Part shown: positions 8,447 through 16,445 of the stretch, piece after piece
Layout of the letters: each line of letters begins with the position of its first letter
Position numbering within the stretch: position 1 is the first letter of the stretch
Assembly: GCF_002409645.1 (NCBI RefSeq)
Contig: NZ_DHNR01000016.1
Span: forward strand, 10,211 to 47,164
Source: Acetobacter sp. UBA5411
GTDB lineage: Bacteria; Pseudomonadota; Alphaproteobacteria; Acetobacterales; Acetobacteraceae
Reading direction: 5' to 3'
Length of the DNA: 36,954 nt
The notes under the pieces: generated by a model
The model's database searches: none
Seen by the model: only the letters and a program-made list of their open reading frames with translations
What the model was told of the DNA's origin: nothing
Translations under genes and position numbers: made by a program

Positions 8447-9238
8447 TTATTGCGCTGTCAATGTCAGCCGCGCCAGCCATATGGCGGCAGCCAGACAGGG
8501 GCCGAAAGGAATTATGACCATCATGCTGAAGCGTCGTGCGCGAAGGGTGGTTGCAAGCGCAATCACAATGCCGAACGCGGACGCCAGCACCACCACGATC
8601 GGCAGGGCGGCGAGACCAACCCATGCACCCCCGGCCGCAAGAAGTTTCACGTCTCCACCGCCCAGTCCTGAACGCCCGCGGAGAGCCCGGTATCCGTACG
8701 CCACCAGCGCGAACAGGGCCCAGCCGCAGGCAGCGCCCAGCGTGCGGTCAAGCAGCGCCTCAGTGCCGCCATTCACAAACCCTTCCGCCAGACCGACGAG
8801 CAACAGCGGCAAGGTCAGGACATCGGGCAGTCTCATGCAGATGCGATCAATCCACGCGAGCGCCAGTAACATCCAGCCGAGAAAACAGTCGGCCAGCAGA
8901 AGCGGTAATGAGAAATCAGCCTCCGCCAGCGGAAATCCCTGTTCATGAGCACTCAGCAGGCGCGTGGCGATGACGCAGGCAGGAACGGCAAGAGCCGTGA
9001 GCTCGATCCTGAGATGGTGCGGGTCAATCCGGCTGCCGCAGGTCCGGCATTTCCCTTTCTGCAACAGGTAGGACAGGACCGGGATCATCTCATGCGGCTT
9101 CAGGACCGTCTGGCAGTCCTCGCAGTGCGAACGTCCTATTGCGAAAGATTCGCCGCGTGGGATGCGCCGCACAAGCACGCACAGAAAGCTGCCGATAAAA
9201 GGCGCAATGACAAAGGGGACAACCGGAGCGAGGGACAT
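8447..9238 (-). CDS. gspO: Prepilin peptidase GspO (PilD type)
   Basis: Membrane aspartyl protease that cleaves the leader peptides of the pseudopilins GspH, I, J and K (and the absent GspG) and N-methylates the new N-terminus. The ~263-residue form starting at 9238 has two zinc-binding CXXC pairs (C39/C42 and C64/C67) in the N-terminal methylase domain. The two catalytic aspartates are in AWIDRICMRLPD and the GXGD-type GLGGGDVKLLAAGG motif, with about seven to eight transmembrane helices. The frame is open to 9487, but the extra ~83 residues are Arg/Ser-rich and overlap gspE, so one of the tandem ATGs at 9241/9238 is taken as the start. It is first in the minus-strand T2SS arm. Confidence 0.92.
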   Translation of the reverse strand: MSLAPVVPFVIAPFIGSFLCVLVRRIPRGESFAIGRSHCEDCQTVLKPHEMIPVLSYLLQKGKCRTCGSRIDPHHLRIELTALAVPACVIATRLLSAHEQGFPLAEADFSLPLLLADCFLGWMLLALAWIDRICMRLPDVLTLPLLLVGLAEGFVNGGTEALLDRTLGAACGWALFALVAYGYRALRGRSGLGGGDVKLLAAGGAWVGLAALPIVVVLASAFGIVIALATTLRARRFSMMVIIPFGPCLAAAIWLARLTLTAQ

Positions 9239-9241
9239 CAT

Positions 9242-9323
9242 GGCGGCGCGACAGTGACGAATTGCCTTCAGTTGAGCAAGCCGATGATGACTGCTCTCGT
9301 ATCTGGCCAATCGGGACGTCATC
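9242..9323. promoter_or_regulatory. Divergent intergenic region between gspO and gspE
   Basis: An 82-bp gap separating the starts of the two T2SS arms, so both promoters should lie here or inside the start of the opposite gene. I could not identify a convincing -35/-10 pair on either strand. No strong Shine-Dalgarno precedes either start. Confidence 0.4.
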
Positions 9324-11015
9324 ATGCTGGCTGAAGCGATGGATCTGGAAACAGCCCTTCTCGACCGGGGTGTCTGCGATGCCCGCGCCCTTGAACGTTC
9401 GCGCATGGTGTCCGACGAAACCGGGCAGTCGCTGGCGCAGGTGCTACTCCAGCTTGGTCTTGTCAGCGAAACCGATCTGTCTCGCACTTACGCCACCATG
9501 CTTGGTACGGAGGTGCTGGACACGGCGCGTATGGGCGCCATCACTGAACCCGTGATGCCGGATCAACTGGGCGGACGGTTTTTGCGACAGGCCCGGGCGA
9601 TCCCGCTCTCCTGTGAGGGCAGAACGCTGCATCTGGTCATGGCGGACCCGCTGGATTCCTTCACCGCCGGAGCCGCTTCTCTGGCGACAGGATGTCAGGT
9701 CGTGCGGGAGGTGGCGCGGTCAGCGGATATCGAAGCGACTCTCAATCGTCTCTATCCGGAAGGTGAAGAGGACGAAGAGAGTGACGGCGAACCTCTGGCT
9801 GATGAGGGTGAGGCTGCCGAGGACGATACCGACCGTCTGAAAGATCTCGCCAGTGAAGCGCCGATCATCCGGTTAGTGAACCAGATCATCTTCCGCGCCG
9901 TGGAGACCAGAGCGTCCGATATCCATATCGAGCCGTTCGAGGACCGTCTTCTGGTCCGTTACCGTTATGACGGCGTGCTGCATGAAGTGGACAGCCAGAG
10001 CCCGCGTCTGACGGCGGCGCTCATTTCCCGTATCAAGATCATGGCGCGGCTCGATATTGCGGAACGTCGTCTGCCGCAGGACGGTCGTATCAAGCTGGCG
10101 GTGCGCGGGCACGAAGTCGATTTCCGTGTCTCGACAGTGCCATCACTGCATGGCGAAATCGCGGTGCTGCGTGTGCTCGATCGCACGACCGTCAGTTTCG
10201 ATTACAATCGTCTCGGTCTTGCGCCTGAAATTATCTCGTCTTTTCGCGATGCATTGGAAACACCAAACGGCATCGTTCTGGTGACAGGACCGACCGGTTC
10301 GGGAAAGACCACGACGCTTTATACAGGTCTCGCTGGCCTCAATTCCTCCGAACGTAATGTGATGACGGTGGAAGACCCGATCGAGTATCAGCTCGCGGGC
10401 ATCAACCAGCTTCAGATCCGGCCCTCCATCGGGCTGACCTTCGCGAGTTTTCTGCGCGCCATTCTGCGACAGGACCCGGATGTCATCATGGTCGGTGAAA
10501 TCCGCGATATCGAGACCGCGCAGATTGCTGTGCAGGCAGCTCTGACGGGCCATCTGGTGCTTTCGACGCTGCATACAAACTCCGCCGCCGCCGCCGTGAC
10601 CCGACTGCGTGACATGGGGCTGGAAGACTATCTTCTGACCGCTGTTCTGCGCGGAATTCTGGCCCAGCGTCTTGTGCGGCGACTTTGCCAGGAGTGTCGT
10701 CGTCCGGAAGACGTGTCTCCGGAACTGGCGGCGCGACTGGGGCTGGACCCGCAGACGCGGCACACCTTGTGGCATCCGGTCGGCTGCGCGCATTGCCGTC
10801 AGACCGGCTACAAGGGACGAAGCGCTGTCGCTGAATTCCTTCAGCCTTCGCGTGAGGGGACACGCCTGATTCTCTCTGGCGCGGATCATTCGGAAATCGA
10901 GCGCGCCGCCGTGGCGGAGGGCATGAAGACTATGTTCCATGCCGGTTTGCAGGCCGCCCTGAAGGGTGAGACGTCGCTTGAAGAAATCAGTCGTATCGTC
11001 GGACATGACGAATGA
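9324..11015 (+). CDS. gspE: Type II secretion ATPase GspE
   Basis: A 563-residue cytoplasmic hexameric ATPase that powers pseudopilus assembly. It has an N-terminal GspE/PilB domain (residues ~1-140), an acidic linker (EEDEESDGEPLADEGEAAED), then the ATPase core. Core motifs seen are SDIHIEPFED, Walker A GPTGSGKTTT at about 321-330, the Asp box VMTVEDPIEYQL, Walker B DPDVIMVGEIRD at about 384-395 and the His box LSTLHTNSAAAAVTRL. The tetracysteine zinc site CQECRR...CAHC (about 455-491) is present, as in classical GspE. The stop overlaps the gspF start (ATGA), indicating translational coupling. Confidence 0.97.
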   Translation: MLAEAMDLETALLDRGVCDARALERSRMVSDETGQSLAQVLLQLGLVSETDLSRTYATMLGTEVLDTARMGAITEPVMPDQLGGRFLRQARAIPLSCEGRTLHLVMADPLDSFTAGAASLATGCQVVREVARSADIEATLNRLYPEGEEDEESDGEPLADEGEAAEDDTDRLKDLASEAPIIRLVNQIIFRAVETRASDIHIEPFEDRLLVRYRYDGVLHEVDSQSPRLTAALISRIKIMARLDIAERRLPQDGRIKLAVRGHEVDFRVSTVPSLHGEIAVLRVLDRTTVSFDYNRLGLAPEIISSFRDALETPNGIVLVTGPTGSGKTTTLYTGLAGLNSSERNVMTVEDPIEYQLAGINQLQIRPSIGLTFASFLRAILRQDPDVIMVGEIRDIETAQIAVQAALTGHLVLSTLHTNSAAAAVTRLRDMGLEDYLLTAVLRGILAQRLVRRLCQECRRPEDVSPELAARLGLDPQTRHTLWHPVGCAHCRQTGYKGRSAVAEFLQPSREGTRLILSGADHSEIERAAVAEGMKTMFHAGLQAALKGETSLEEISRIVGHDE

Positions 11016-12268
11016 CGTCCACACTGGCTAACACAGGTCCGGAAGTCTGGCGTTATCAGGCGGTCAATGCGGAAGGCCACGTCGTCCACGGCGAGATGAC
11101 GGCCAGTTCGGAGATGCAGGTCACCAGTCGTCTGCGTCGTCAGAATCTGATGGTCATGAAGATTGCCCCGGCGACACGCGGCGGGGCGCTGGCGGGCGAG
11201 ATTCTCTCGCTTCTCGGCCGCAAGAAAGATCTGCGCCTCAAGTCAGGTGAGGTCGCGGATTTTACCCGCAAGCTGGCGACGATGCTGACGGCAGGGCTGG
11301 ATCTTGACCGTGCGCTACGTTTTCTGGGCGAAACGGCGGTTGGGCCACGGAATGGGCGAGTCATCGGGGCGTTGCGTGATCGTGTGCGTGACGGTGAGTC
11401 TTTTGCCGATGCGCTGGAAACGATGCCCGCAATTTTTTCGAAACTCTATGTCGGGCTGGTGAGGGCAGGTGAGGCGGGCGGTGCGTTAGGTGATGCTCTG
11501 CTGCGCCTTTCGGACCTGCTCGAGCGCGAGCGCAAGCTGAAAGCGACCGTGCAGTCAGCGATGATCTATCCGGTTGTGCTTATTGTTGCGTCGGTTTTTT
11601 CCATTGCCCTGCTGCTGACTCACGTTCTGCCGCAGTTCGTGCCGCTGTTTGAGGAAAATGGCGCATCCCTACCGCTGGCGACAAAGATTGTTATTGTCGC
11701 GGGAGATTTCCTGACGGCATGGGGCATGTTGCTGTTTGTGGCTGGACTGGTGCTGGTTGCGTGTGTGCGAATTGCCTTGCGGAAACCTGCTGTCAGATTG
11801 GCAACAGACAGGTTTCTGCTGCGTGTTCCGGTGATCGGGACGCTGCTGAGTGAAATCATGGCGGCGCAGTTTACCCGCACACTTGGCACATTGATGCGCA
11901 ACGGCGTGCCGCTGGTTGGCGCGCTTCGTATAACGGAAGGTGTTATCAGCAACTCTGCCGGTGCGACCTGCCTGTCAGAAGCAACACGGGATGTGCGGGA
12001 AGGACGCAGCCTCGCTTTTTCGCTTGAACGTACCAAAATCTTTCCTGAAACGATGACGCACTTTCTCAAGGTGGGAGAAGAAACGGCGCAGTTGGCGCCC
12101 ATCGCCTTGCGGTCGGCCGATATTCATGAGGAAGCCAGTCGCGTCACCATTCAGCGTCTTCTCGCTATTCTGGTTCCTGCGATCACCATCATCATGGGTG
12201 TTCTGGTGGCGGGTATCGTGTCGGCGCTTCTCCTTGCCATGCTGAGCCTTAATGACCTCGCACACTGA
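11012..12268 (+). CDS. gspF: Type II secretion inner-membrane platform protein GspF
   Basis: A 418-residue polytopic platform protein that contacts GspE and GspL. Two copies of the T2SSF domain are visible: FTRKLATMLTAGLDLDRALRFL (first) and FTRTLGTLMRNGVPLVGALRI (second). Transmembrane helices are at about residues 185-210 (AMIYPVVLIVASVFSIALLL), 240-262 and near the C-terminus (ITIIMGVLVAGIVSALLLAML). Length and order match classical GspF. It starts inside the gspE stop (ATGA) and overlaps gspH by 17 bases, so gspE-F-H-I-J form one translationally coupled operon. Confidence 0.96.
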   Translation: MTSTLANTGPEVWRYQAVNAEGHVVHGEMTASSEMQVTSRLRRQNLMVMKIAPATRGGALAGEILSLLGRKKDLRLKSGEVADFTRKLATMLTAGLDLDRALRFLGETAVGPRNGRVIGALRDRVRDGESFADALETMPAIFSKLYVGLVRAGEAGGALGDALLRLSDLLERERKLKATVQSAMIYPVVLIVASVFSIALLLTHVLPQFVPLFEENGASLPLATKIVIVAGDFLTAWGMLLFVAGLVLVACVRIALRKPAVRLATDRFLLRVPVIGTLLSEIMAAQFTRTLGTLMRNGVPLVGALRITEGVISNSAGATCLSEATRDVREGRSLAFSLERTKIFPETMTHFLKVGEETAQLAPIALRSADIHEEASRVTIQRLLAILVPAITIIMGVLVAGIVSALLLAMLSLNDLAH

Positions 12269-12722
12269 TGAATCCTCTCGATCATCAGAGGCAGGTTTCA
12301 CATTGCTTGAAATCATGGTGGTTCTGGTGATCGCGGGGCTGCTGATGGGCATGGCTCTGGAGCGTGGACCGATGAAGAGCGACGCGCTCACCTTCGCCAC
12401 CGCCCGATCACGCGTGCTGGACAGTCTGTATGAAGCGCAGATGCTCTCGGAAACCACAGGCGATACCGTCATGCTGGAGGTGAATACGCCGACTTCCCAG
12501 ATTGTGACTGTGCATGATCATGTCCCGCAGGTTCGTCGGATTTCGGGGCCAGCAAGAATTCTGCTGCCAAAACCCGGCGGAGGTTTTTCTCCACGTGGTG
12601 ATTACCGTTTTACGGCGGATGGAGGCGTCTCCGGTCCTGCGCTTGTGGTGACGCTTGGAAAACATCTCTGTCTGATCAGGGTCAGTCCCGTCACGGGCCG
12701 TATTGAAGCCGATGAAGGCTGA
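12252..12722 (+). CDS. gspH: Type II secretion minor pseudopilin GspH
   Basis: A 156-residue pseudopilin precursor. After a polar leader, the prepilin cleavage site and N-terminal helix read EAGFTLLEIMVVLVIAGLL, with the conserved Glu at +5. The rest fits GspH rather than the major pseudopilin GspG: ARSRVLDSLYEAQMLSETTG followed by beta-rich segments, and no GspG calcium-site or disordered GRYPT region. The gene overlaps the gspF end by 17 bases and ends inside the upstream region of gspI. Confidence 0.85.
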   Translation: MTSHTDESSRSSEAGFTLLEIMVVLVIAGLLMGMALERGPMKSDALTFATARSRVLDSLYEAQMLSETTGDTVMLEVNTPTSQIVTVHDHVPQVRRISGPARILLPKPGGGFSPRGDYRFTADGGVSGPALVVTLGKHLCLIRVSPVTGRIEADEG

Positions 12723-12726
12723 TCTG

Positions 12727-13125
12727 ATGGCTTTGTCGAGACGGGAGGAAAAGGGCTTCACACTGCTGGAAGTCATTATTGCCCTGATGATTTCGGGCTT
12801 TGCTCTGGCGGCAATGCTTGGATCGCTGGAGGCAGGGCTGGCGAGTGGCAGTCGCGCCCAGCGGGATCTTTACGCGACTTCGCTGGCCAGATCTCAACTT
12901 GCGGGTGTGCTGTCCACCCTTTCCATGCGGCCGGGATCTCAAAGCTACGATCTGGAAGGGCATTATCATTCAAATGTCGAAATTCGCCAGATTGCAGATG
13001 CCCCCACCAAGGATGGTGGTGACAGGGTCGGGCTGTTTTCCATTTCCGTGCAGATTCATCAGGATGGAACCGGGCGATCTGTCACTCTGACAAGCAGGGC
13101 GGTGCGTCCATCGGTGCAGGAATGA
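12727..13125 (+). CDS. gspI: Type II secretion minor pseudopilin GspI
   Basis: A ~132-residue pseudopilin precursor with a short basic leader (ALSRREEKG) and cleavage/helix motif GFTLLEVIIALMISGFALAA carrying the +5 Glu. Size and the early SLARSQLAGVL segment fit GspI, which forms the tip complex with GspJ and GspK. The ATG at 12727 has GAAGG 8 bases upstream and gives a standard leader. An upstream ATG (12712) and a TTG (12703) would overlap gspH and lengthen the leader. The stop overlaps the gspJ start (ATGA). Confidence 0.88.
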   Translation: MALSRREEKGFTLLEVIIALMISGFALAAMLGSLEAGLASGSRAQRDLYATSLARSQLAGVLSTLSMRPGSQSYDLEGHYHSNVEIRQIADAPTKDGGDRVGLFSISVQIHQDGTGRSVTLTSRAVRPSVQE

Positions 13126-13709
13126 AGGACGATGGCTTTACGCTTCTCGAAATCCTTGTTGTGACGGTGGTTTTCGGTCTGCTGTCGGTCGCCTTGTGGG
13201 AAGGAATTGGTGTCGGCACGCATGGATGGTCCATGGCCGAGCATCGTCATGATGACGAGATGGCCGGGCAGGGAATTGAGGATGCGTTACGGCGATTGAT
13301 TGAGCGGGCCGATATTCCGGACAATGGCGGAGCGGGCAGATTTTCCGGGCAGGGCGATCGGTTGCGCGTCATAGCGTGGCTTCCGGAAAAAAACGGCTAT
13401 GAAAAGGAGGTTGAGGCAGCCTTCGGGGTGGATGCGCACCATGAGCTTGTTGTGCGCTGGCAGCCCTACCGACGGGCAAACTGTCCTGAGCAGCCCGAAG
13501 CGTTGCACGAAGAGATTCTGGCTCGCGGTATAAGTGCGGTCGATTTTTCCTATTATGGTCTGCAAGGAGGGCGTCATGTCTGGCAATCGACCTGGAACAG
13601 TCCGTATTTGCCTCTATTGGTCAGAGTTCAGGTGCATTTCCTGACAGCAGGAAGAAGTTGGCCAACGATGATGATTCGCCCGTTGCTCAGTGGCGCGGAG
13701 GCGAGATGA
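13122..13709 (+). CDS. gspJ: Type II secretion minor pseudopilin GspJ
   Basis: A 195-residue pseudopilin precursor with an unusually short leader (KDDG) followed by FTLLEILVVTVVFGLLSVAL with +5 Glu. Larger size than GspI and the beta-rich C-terminal half (RLRVIAWLPEKNG, VDFSYYGLQGG) fit GspJ. Start overlaps the gspI stop by 4 bases. In canonical loci gspK would follow directly; here a short non-homologous stretch and then the GspC-like gene follow. Confidence 0.88.
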   Translation: MKDDGFTLLEILVVTVVFGLLSVALWEGIGVGTHGWSMAEHRHDDEMAGQGIEDALRRLIERADIPDNGGAGRFSGQGDRLRVIAWLPEKNGYEKEVEAAFGVDAHHELVVRWQPYRRANCPEQPEALHEEILARGISAVDFSYYGLQGGRHVWQSTWNSPYLPLLVRVQVHFLTAGRSWPTMMIRPLLSGAEAR

Positions 13710-13894
13710 GGCGGGAAGGGCAGCGTTCTTGGGACGCCACGAAACGGTCATCATTTATTCATTGTTGTTTCTTTCGGCGCGCCATTATGGGGCAGAAACA
13801 GTTGGTGGCGGAGCAATTCCAGTCAGCCTGAGCAGCACAGGTCAGTTTGCAGAGTTTAACACCTCCTTCTTTTCTCTTTGAAAAAGGTTCTGTT

Positions 13895-14404
13895 GTGGCG
13901 GTCAGATCAGGTCTGTCTTTGAAGATGGCTGGAGGTGTTGCTCTGGTCTGGTTGATGTGTTGGCCAGCTTTTGCACAACAGGCTGTCGAGACTGACACGT
14001 CTGGGTCTGCGTCTGCAGATTCCGGAGAAATTAGCGAAAACGTCAATAAAATTCTCGACCGTCCTCTTTTTGAGCCGGATCGACGCCGCAAAGGCGTTGC
14101 TCATGAGGAAAATGGTGAATTCCATCTTGTCGGCATTTCAGGTCATGCCGGTATGTGGAAAGCAATTTTCAAACCAGACAAGGGTGAGGGTAAAAGTGTC
14201 GTTCTGACCGGGAATGAAAAGGTGAACGACTGGACGATTGCGTCCATTGATCCTGCCGGGGTCAATCTTGCTCAGGGTGAGAAAACAAAGAGGATTTCAA
14301 TCATGTTTTCAAAACATGCTGCTTCTCCTGTTTCTGGAAAGGTTAAGGGAGTAACGCCTCATATCATGAGTGCGAGCAGTCCTGATTCGCACCTGACATG
14401 GTGA
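13895..14404 (+). CDS. Exported protein with GspC/XpsN-like homology region
   Basis: About 169 residues, probably the periplasmic T2SS protein that links the inner-membrane platform to the secretin. A hydrophobic N-terminal helix (residues ~8-26, GGVALVWLMCWPAFA) acts as signal peptide or anchor. The body contains ILDRPLFEPDRRRK followed by FHLVGISGHAGMWKAIF and VNDWTIASIDPAGVNL, which match the order of the GspC homology region (RPLF..RRP, LVG, then G..V..W.V..I....V.L). There is no PDZ or coiled-coil domain as in full-length GspC, and it is too short for GspN. The GTG at 13895 has AAAGG 7 bases upstream; a TTG at 13847 is less likely. The family call is by motif only. Confidence 0.7.
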   Translation: MAVRSGLSLKMAGGVALVWLMCWPAFAQQAVETDTSGSASADSGEISENVNKILDRPLFEPDRRRKGVAHEENGEFHLVGISGHAGMWKAIFKPDKGEGKSVVLTGNEKVNDWTIASIDPAGVNLAQGEKTKRISIMFSKHAASPVSGKVKGVTPHIMSASSPDSHLTW

Positions 14405-14543
14405 ATCCTGCTTTGAAATACTGCAATTTGTTTCAGACGAGTGTCTTTCACAAAATGATAACACTACATGAAAATTCTTTCATTTACTTAACGCCCTGTT
14501 TCCACCACCCCAGCCGGGGCCGGTCAATCGGAGTGGTATTCAG
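14405..14543 (+). promoter_or_regulatory. Upstream region of the AcpA-type phosphoesterase operon
   Basis: AT-rich stretch in otherwise GC-rich DNA. A candidate promoter is TTGTTT, 17 bases, then CAAAAT. Just downstream is a 6-4-6 palindrome ATGAAA-ATTC-TTTCAT (14468-14483), an operator-like site. A short GC stem (CCCC AGCC GGGG, 14508-14519) precedes the ribosome site. None has been tested; promoter strength is a guess. Confidence 0.4.
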
Positions 14544-16445
14544 GTGAGCCAGATGTCTTCGATAACCGGTCATACCGTGCGAAAAGAAAGGTTCCGTGAC
14601 GTGTTTGTAAAGCGCACGCGGCTTGCACTCTCAACTCTGCTGTCTCTGTCTGTCTTTTCCCCCGTGTCCGGCCACGCAAGTGACTGGAACATCTGGTCTG
14701 GCGGTCAGCAGCAGTCCAGCTCTTTCGGGAATACGTCCCAGACAAGAACCCCCATCAAGCATCTTGTTGTGATCTATCAGGAGAACGTCTCCTTCGATCA
14801 TTATTTCGCAACATACCCCAAGGCAACCAATCCGACCGGTGAGCCGAGCTTCCGTGCCCAACGCGGTACGCCTTCGGTGAACAATCTGCAGACCAGCAAC
14901 CTGCTGCAGCAGAACCCCAACACCAACACAGCCAATGGCACTGGTGCGGCGCTTCCTTTCCGTCTGGATCGCACACAGGCCAGCACGGCCGATCAGAACC
15001 ACGCTTATACGGCCGAGCAGATGGCCTATAACAACGGTGCCATGGATCTGTTCCCGCTCTATACCGGTTCCGGTTCGTCCGGCGGCGTTGGCGCGTTTGG
15101 CACCAAAGGTCAGGTTTTGGGTTATTACGACGGCAACACCGTCACCGCTTACTGGCGTTATGCTCAGCGCTTCTCCATGAGCGATAACGCTTTCACCGAC
15201 ACTTACGGTCCGTCAACACCGGGTGCGCTGGAAGTCGTGTCCGGCCAGACCAATGGCCTGAAGCTGATTGCGACCACGCAGAACCCTTCCACAAAAGAGA
15301 AATCTTCCGCCTATATCTCTGACGGTCAGGGCGGCTGGACGATGATCAATGACATCGATCCGGGTTATGACGCCTGCTCATCCACGACCAATCAGGGCAT
15401 GATGACGGGCCGCAACATCGGTGACCTGCTCAATGAGCGCGGCATCACCTGGGGCGGCTTCATGGGTGGTTTCGACCTGACCCTGAGCAACACGGATGGA
15501 TCGACCGGCTGTAAGCGGACGACCTACTCCACCATCGTGTCGGAAAATGTTGCGGATTACATCCCGCATCATAACTGGTTCCAGTATTACGAGAGCACGT
15601 CCAACCCGACACACGCTCGTCCGCACTCCGTCAAGTCGATTGGTTACACCTATATTCCGGGAACTTCCAAGAAGGATCCGGCTAACCACGAATACGATCT
15701 GAAGGACTTCTACAAGACTGCCAAAGAGGGCAATCTTCCGGCCGTTTCTTTCGTCAAACTGCCGGCCTATCAGGACGGTCACGCCGGATATTCCGATCCG
15801 CTTGATGAGCAGGTTGGTGTGGTCGATGTGGTCAACCTCCTTCAGAAGCTGCCTGAGTGGAAAGATACCGCTATCCTGATCGCTTATGACGACTCAGACG
15901 GCTGGTATGATCACGCTTATGTTGCTCCGACACATGGTTCGTTTGACTCCTCGGCTGACCAGCTAAACGGCGCGGGCGTCTGCGGTTCGGGCACGGCGCC
16001 GAAAGGTGTTGAAGGCAAGGCTGTCAACGGTCGTTGCGGACCGGGAACGCGTGTTCCTCTGATTGCGATTTCTCCCTACGCGAAAAGCAACTATGTCAGC
16101 CACACTCTCGTGACGCAGGCTTCCATTGTTCGCTTTATCGAAGATAACTGGCTGGGCGGTAAGCGTCTTGGGCAGGGATCATTCGACGCCACGGCGGGCA
16201 AGATCGACGATCTGTTCGACTTCAACCGTCGTTCGAACACGGATCAGCTGATTCTTGATCCGGATACCGGTGACATCCGTTCGGGACAGATCTCGGGCAA
16301 TGGTCACAACGGTTCATCGTCTCATAGTGATGACTCTCCGTTCGGTGGAAGCAGCAACAACTCTTCCTCCAACCAGAGCTCTTCAAATAGCGGTCTTTCA
16401 GGCCTTCTGGCTGCAATCTGGTCGTTCCTGTCCCAGTATGTCTAA
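14544..16445 (+). CDS. AcpA-type acid phosphatase/phospholipase C family phosphoesterase, exported
   Basis: A 633-residue enzyme of the PF04185 phosphoesterase family (bacterial phospholipase C and Francisella AcpA), hydrolysing phosphate esters outside the cytoplasm. A Sec signal peptide ends near GHA/SD at about residue 46; no twin arginine is seen. Motifs match AcpA: IKHLVVIYQENVSFDHYF with metal ligands E80-N81, GPSTPG with the expected nucleophile S224, and IAYDDSDGWYDH with metal-binding D449-D450. The last ~45 residues are unusual: a Ser/Asn/Gly-rich linker, then a short hydrophobic tail (GLLAAIWSFLSQYV). An ATG at 14553 is an alternative start with AGGTGAG upstream. It overlaps the next gene by 8 bases and lies next to the T2SS arm, so it is a candidate T2SS substrate (inference). 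Confidence 0.92.
   Translation: MSQMSSITGHTVRKERFRDVFVKRTRLALSTLLSLSVFSPVSGHASDWNIWSGGQQQSSSFGNTSQTRTPIKHLVVIYQENVSFDHYFATYPKATNPTGEPSFRAQRGTPSVNNLQTSNLLQQNPNTNTANGTGAALPFRLDRTQASTADQNHAYTAEQMAYNNGAMDLFPLYTGSGSSGGVGAFGTKGQVLGYYDGNTVTAYWRYAQRFSMSDNAFTDTYGPSTPGALEVVSGQTNGLKLIATTQNPSTKEKSSAYISDGQGGWTMINDIDPGYDACSSTTNQGMMTGRNIGDLLNERGITWGGFMGGFDLTLSNTDGSTGCKRTTYSTIVSENVADYIPHHNWFQYYESTSNPTHARPHSVKSIGYTYIPGTSKKDPANHEYDLKDFYKTAKEGNLPAVSFVKLPAYQDGHAGYSDPLDEQVGVVDVVNLLQKLPEWKDTAILIAYDDSDGWYDHAYVAPTHGSFDSSADQLNGAGVCGSGTAPKGVEGKAVNGRCGPGTRVPLIAISPYAKSNYVSHTLVTQASIVRFIEDNWLGGKRLGQGSFDATAGKIDDLFDFNRRSNTDQLILDPDTGDIRSGQISGNGHNGSSSHSDDSPFGGSSNNSSSNQSSSNSGLSGLLAAIWSFLSQYV

Noticed and set aside
10143..11024. 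293-codon minus-strand frame over gspE
   Set aside because: Lies opposite the Walker and zinc motifs of gspE, which leave no room for doubt about the coding strand.
12252..12722. GspG (major pseudopilin) identity for the first pseudopilin
   Set aside because: The N-terminal motif is shared, but the body lacks the GspG-type tyrosine/proline segment and calcium site; GspH fits better.
14508..14519. Short CCCC/GGGG stem before the phosphoesterase start as a riboregulator
   Set aside because: Only 4 bp with a 4-nt loop; such stems are frequent by chance in GC-rich DNA.
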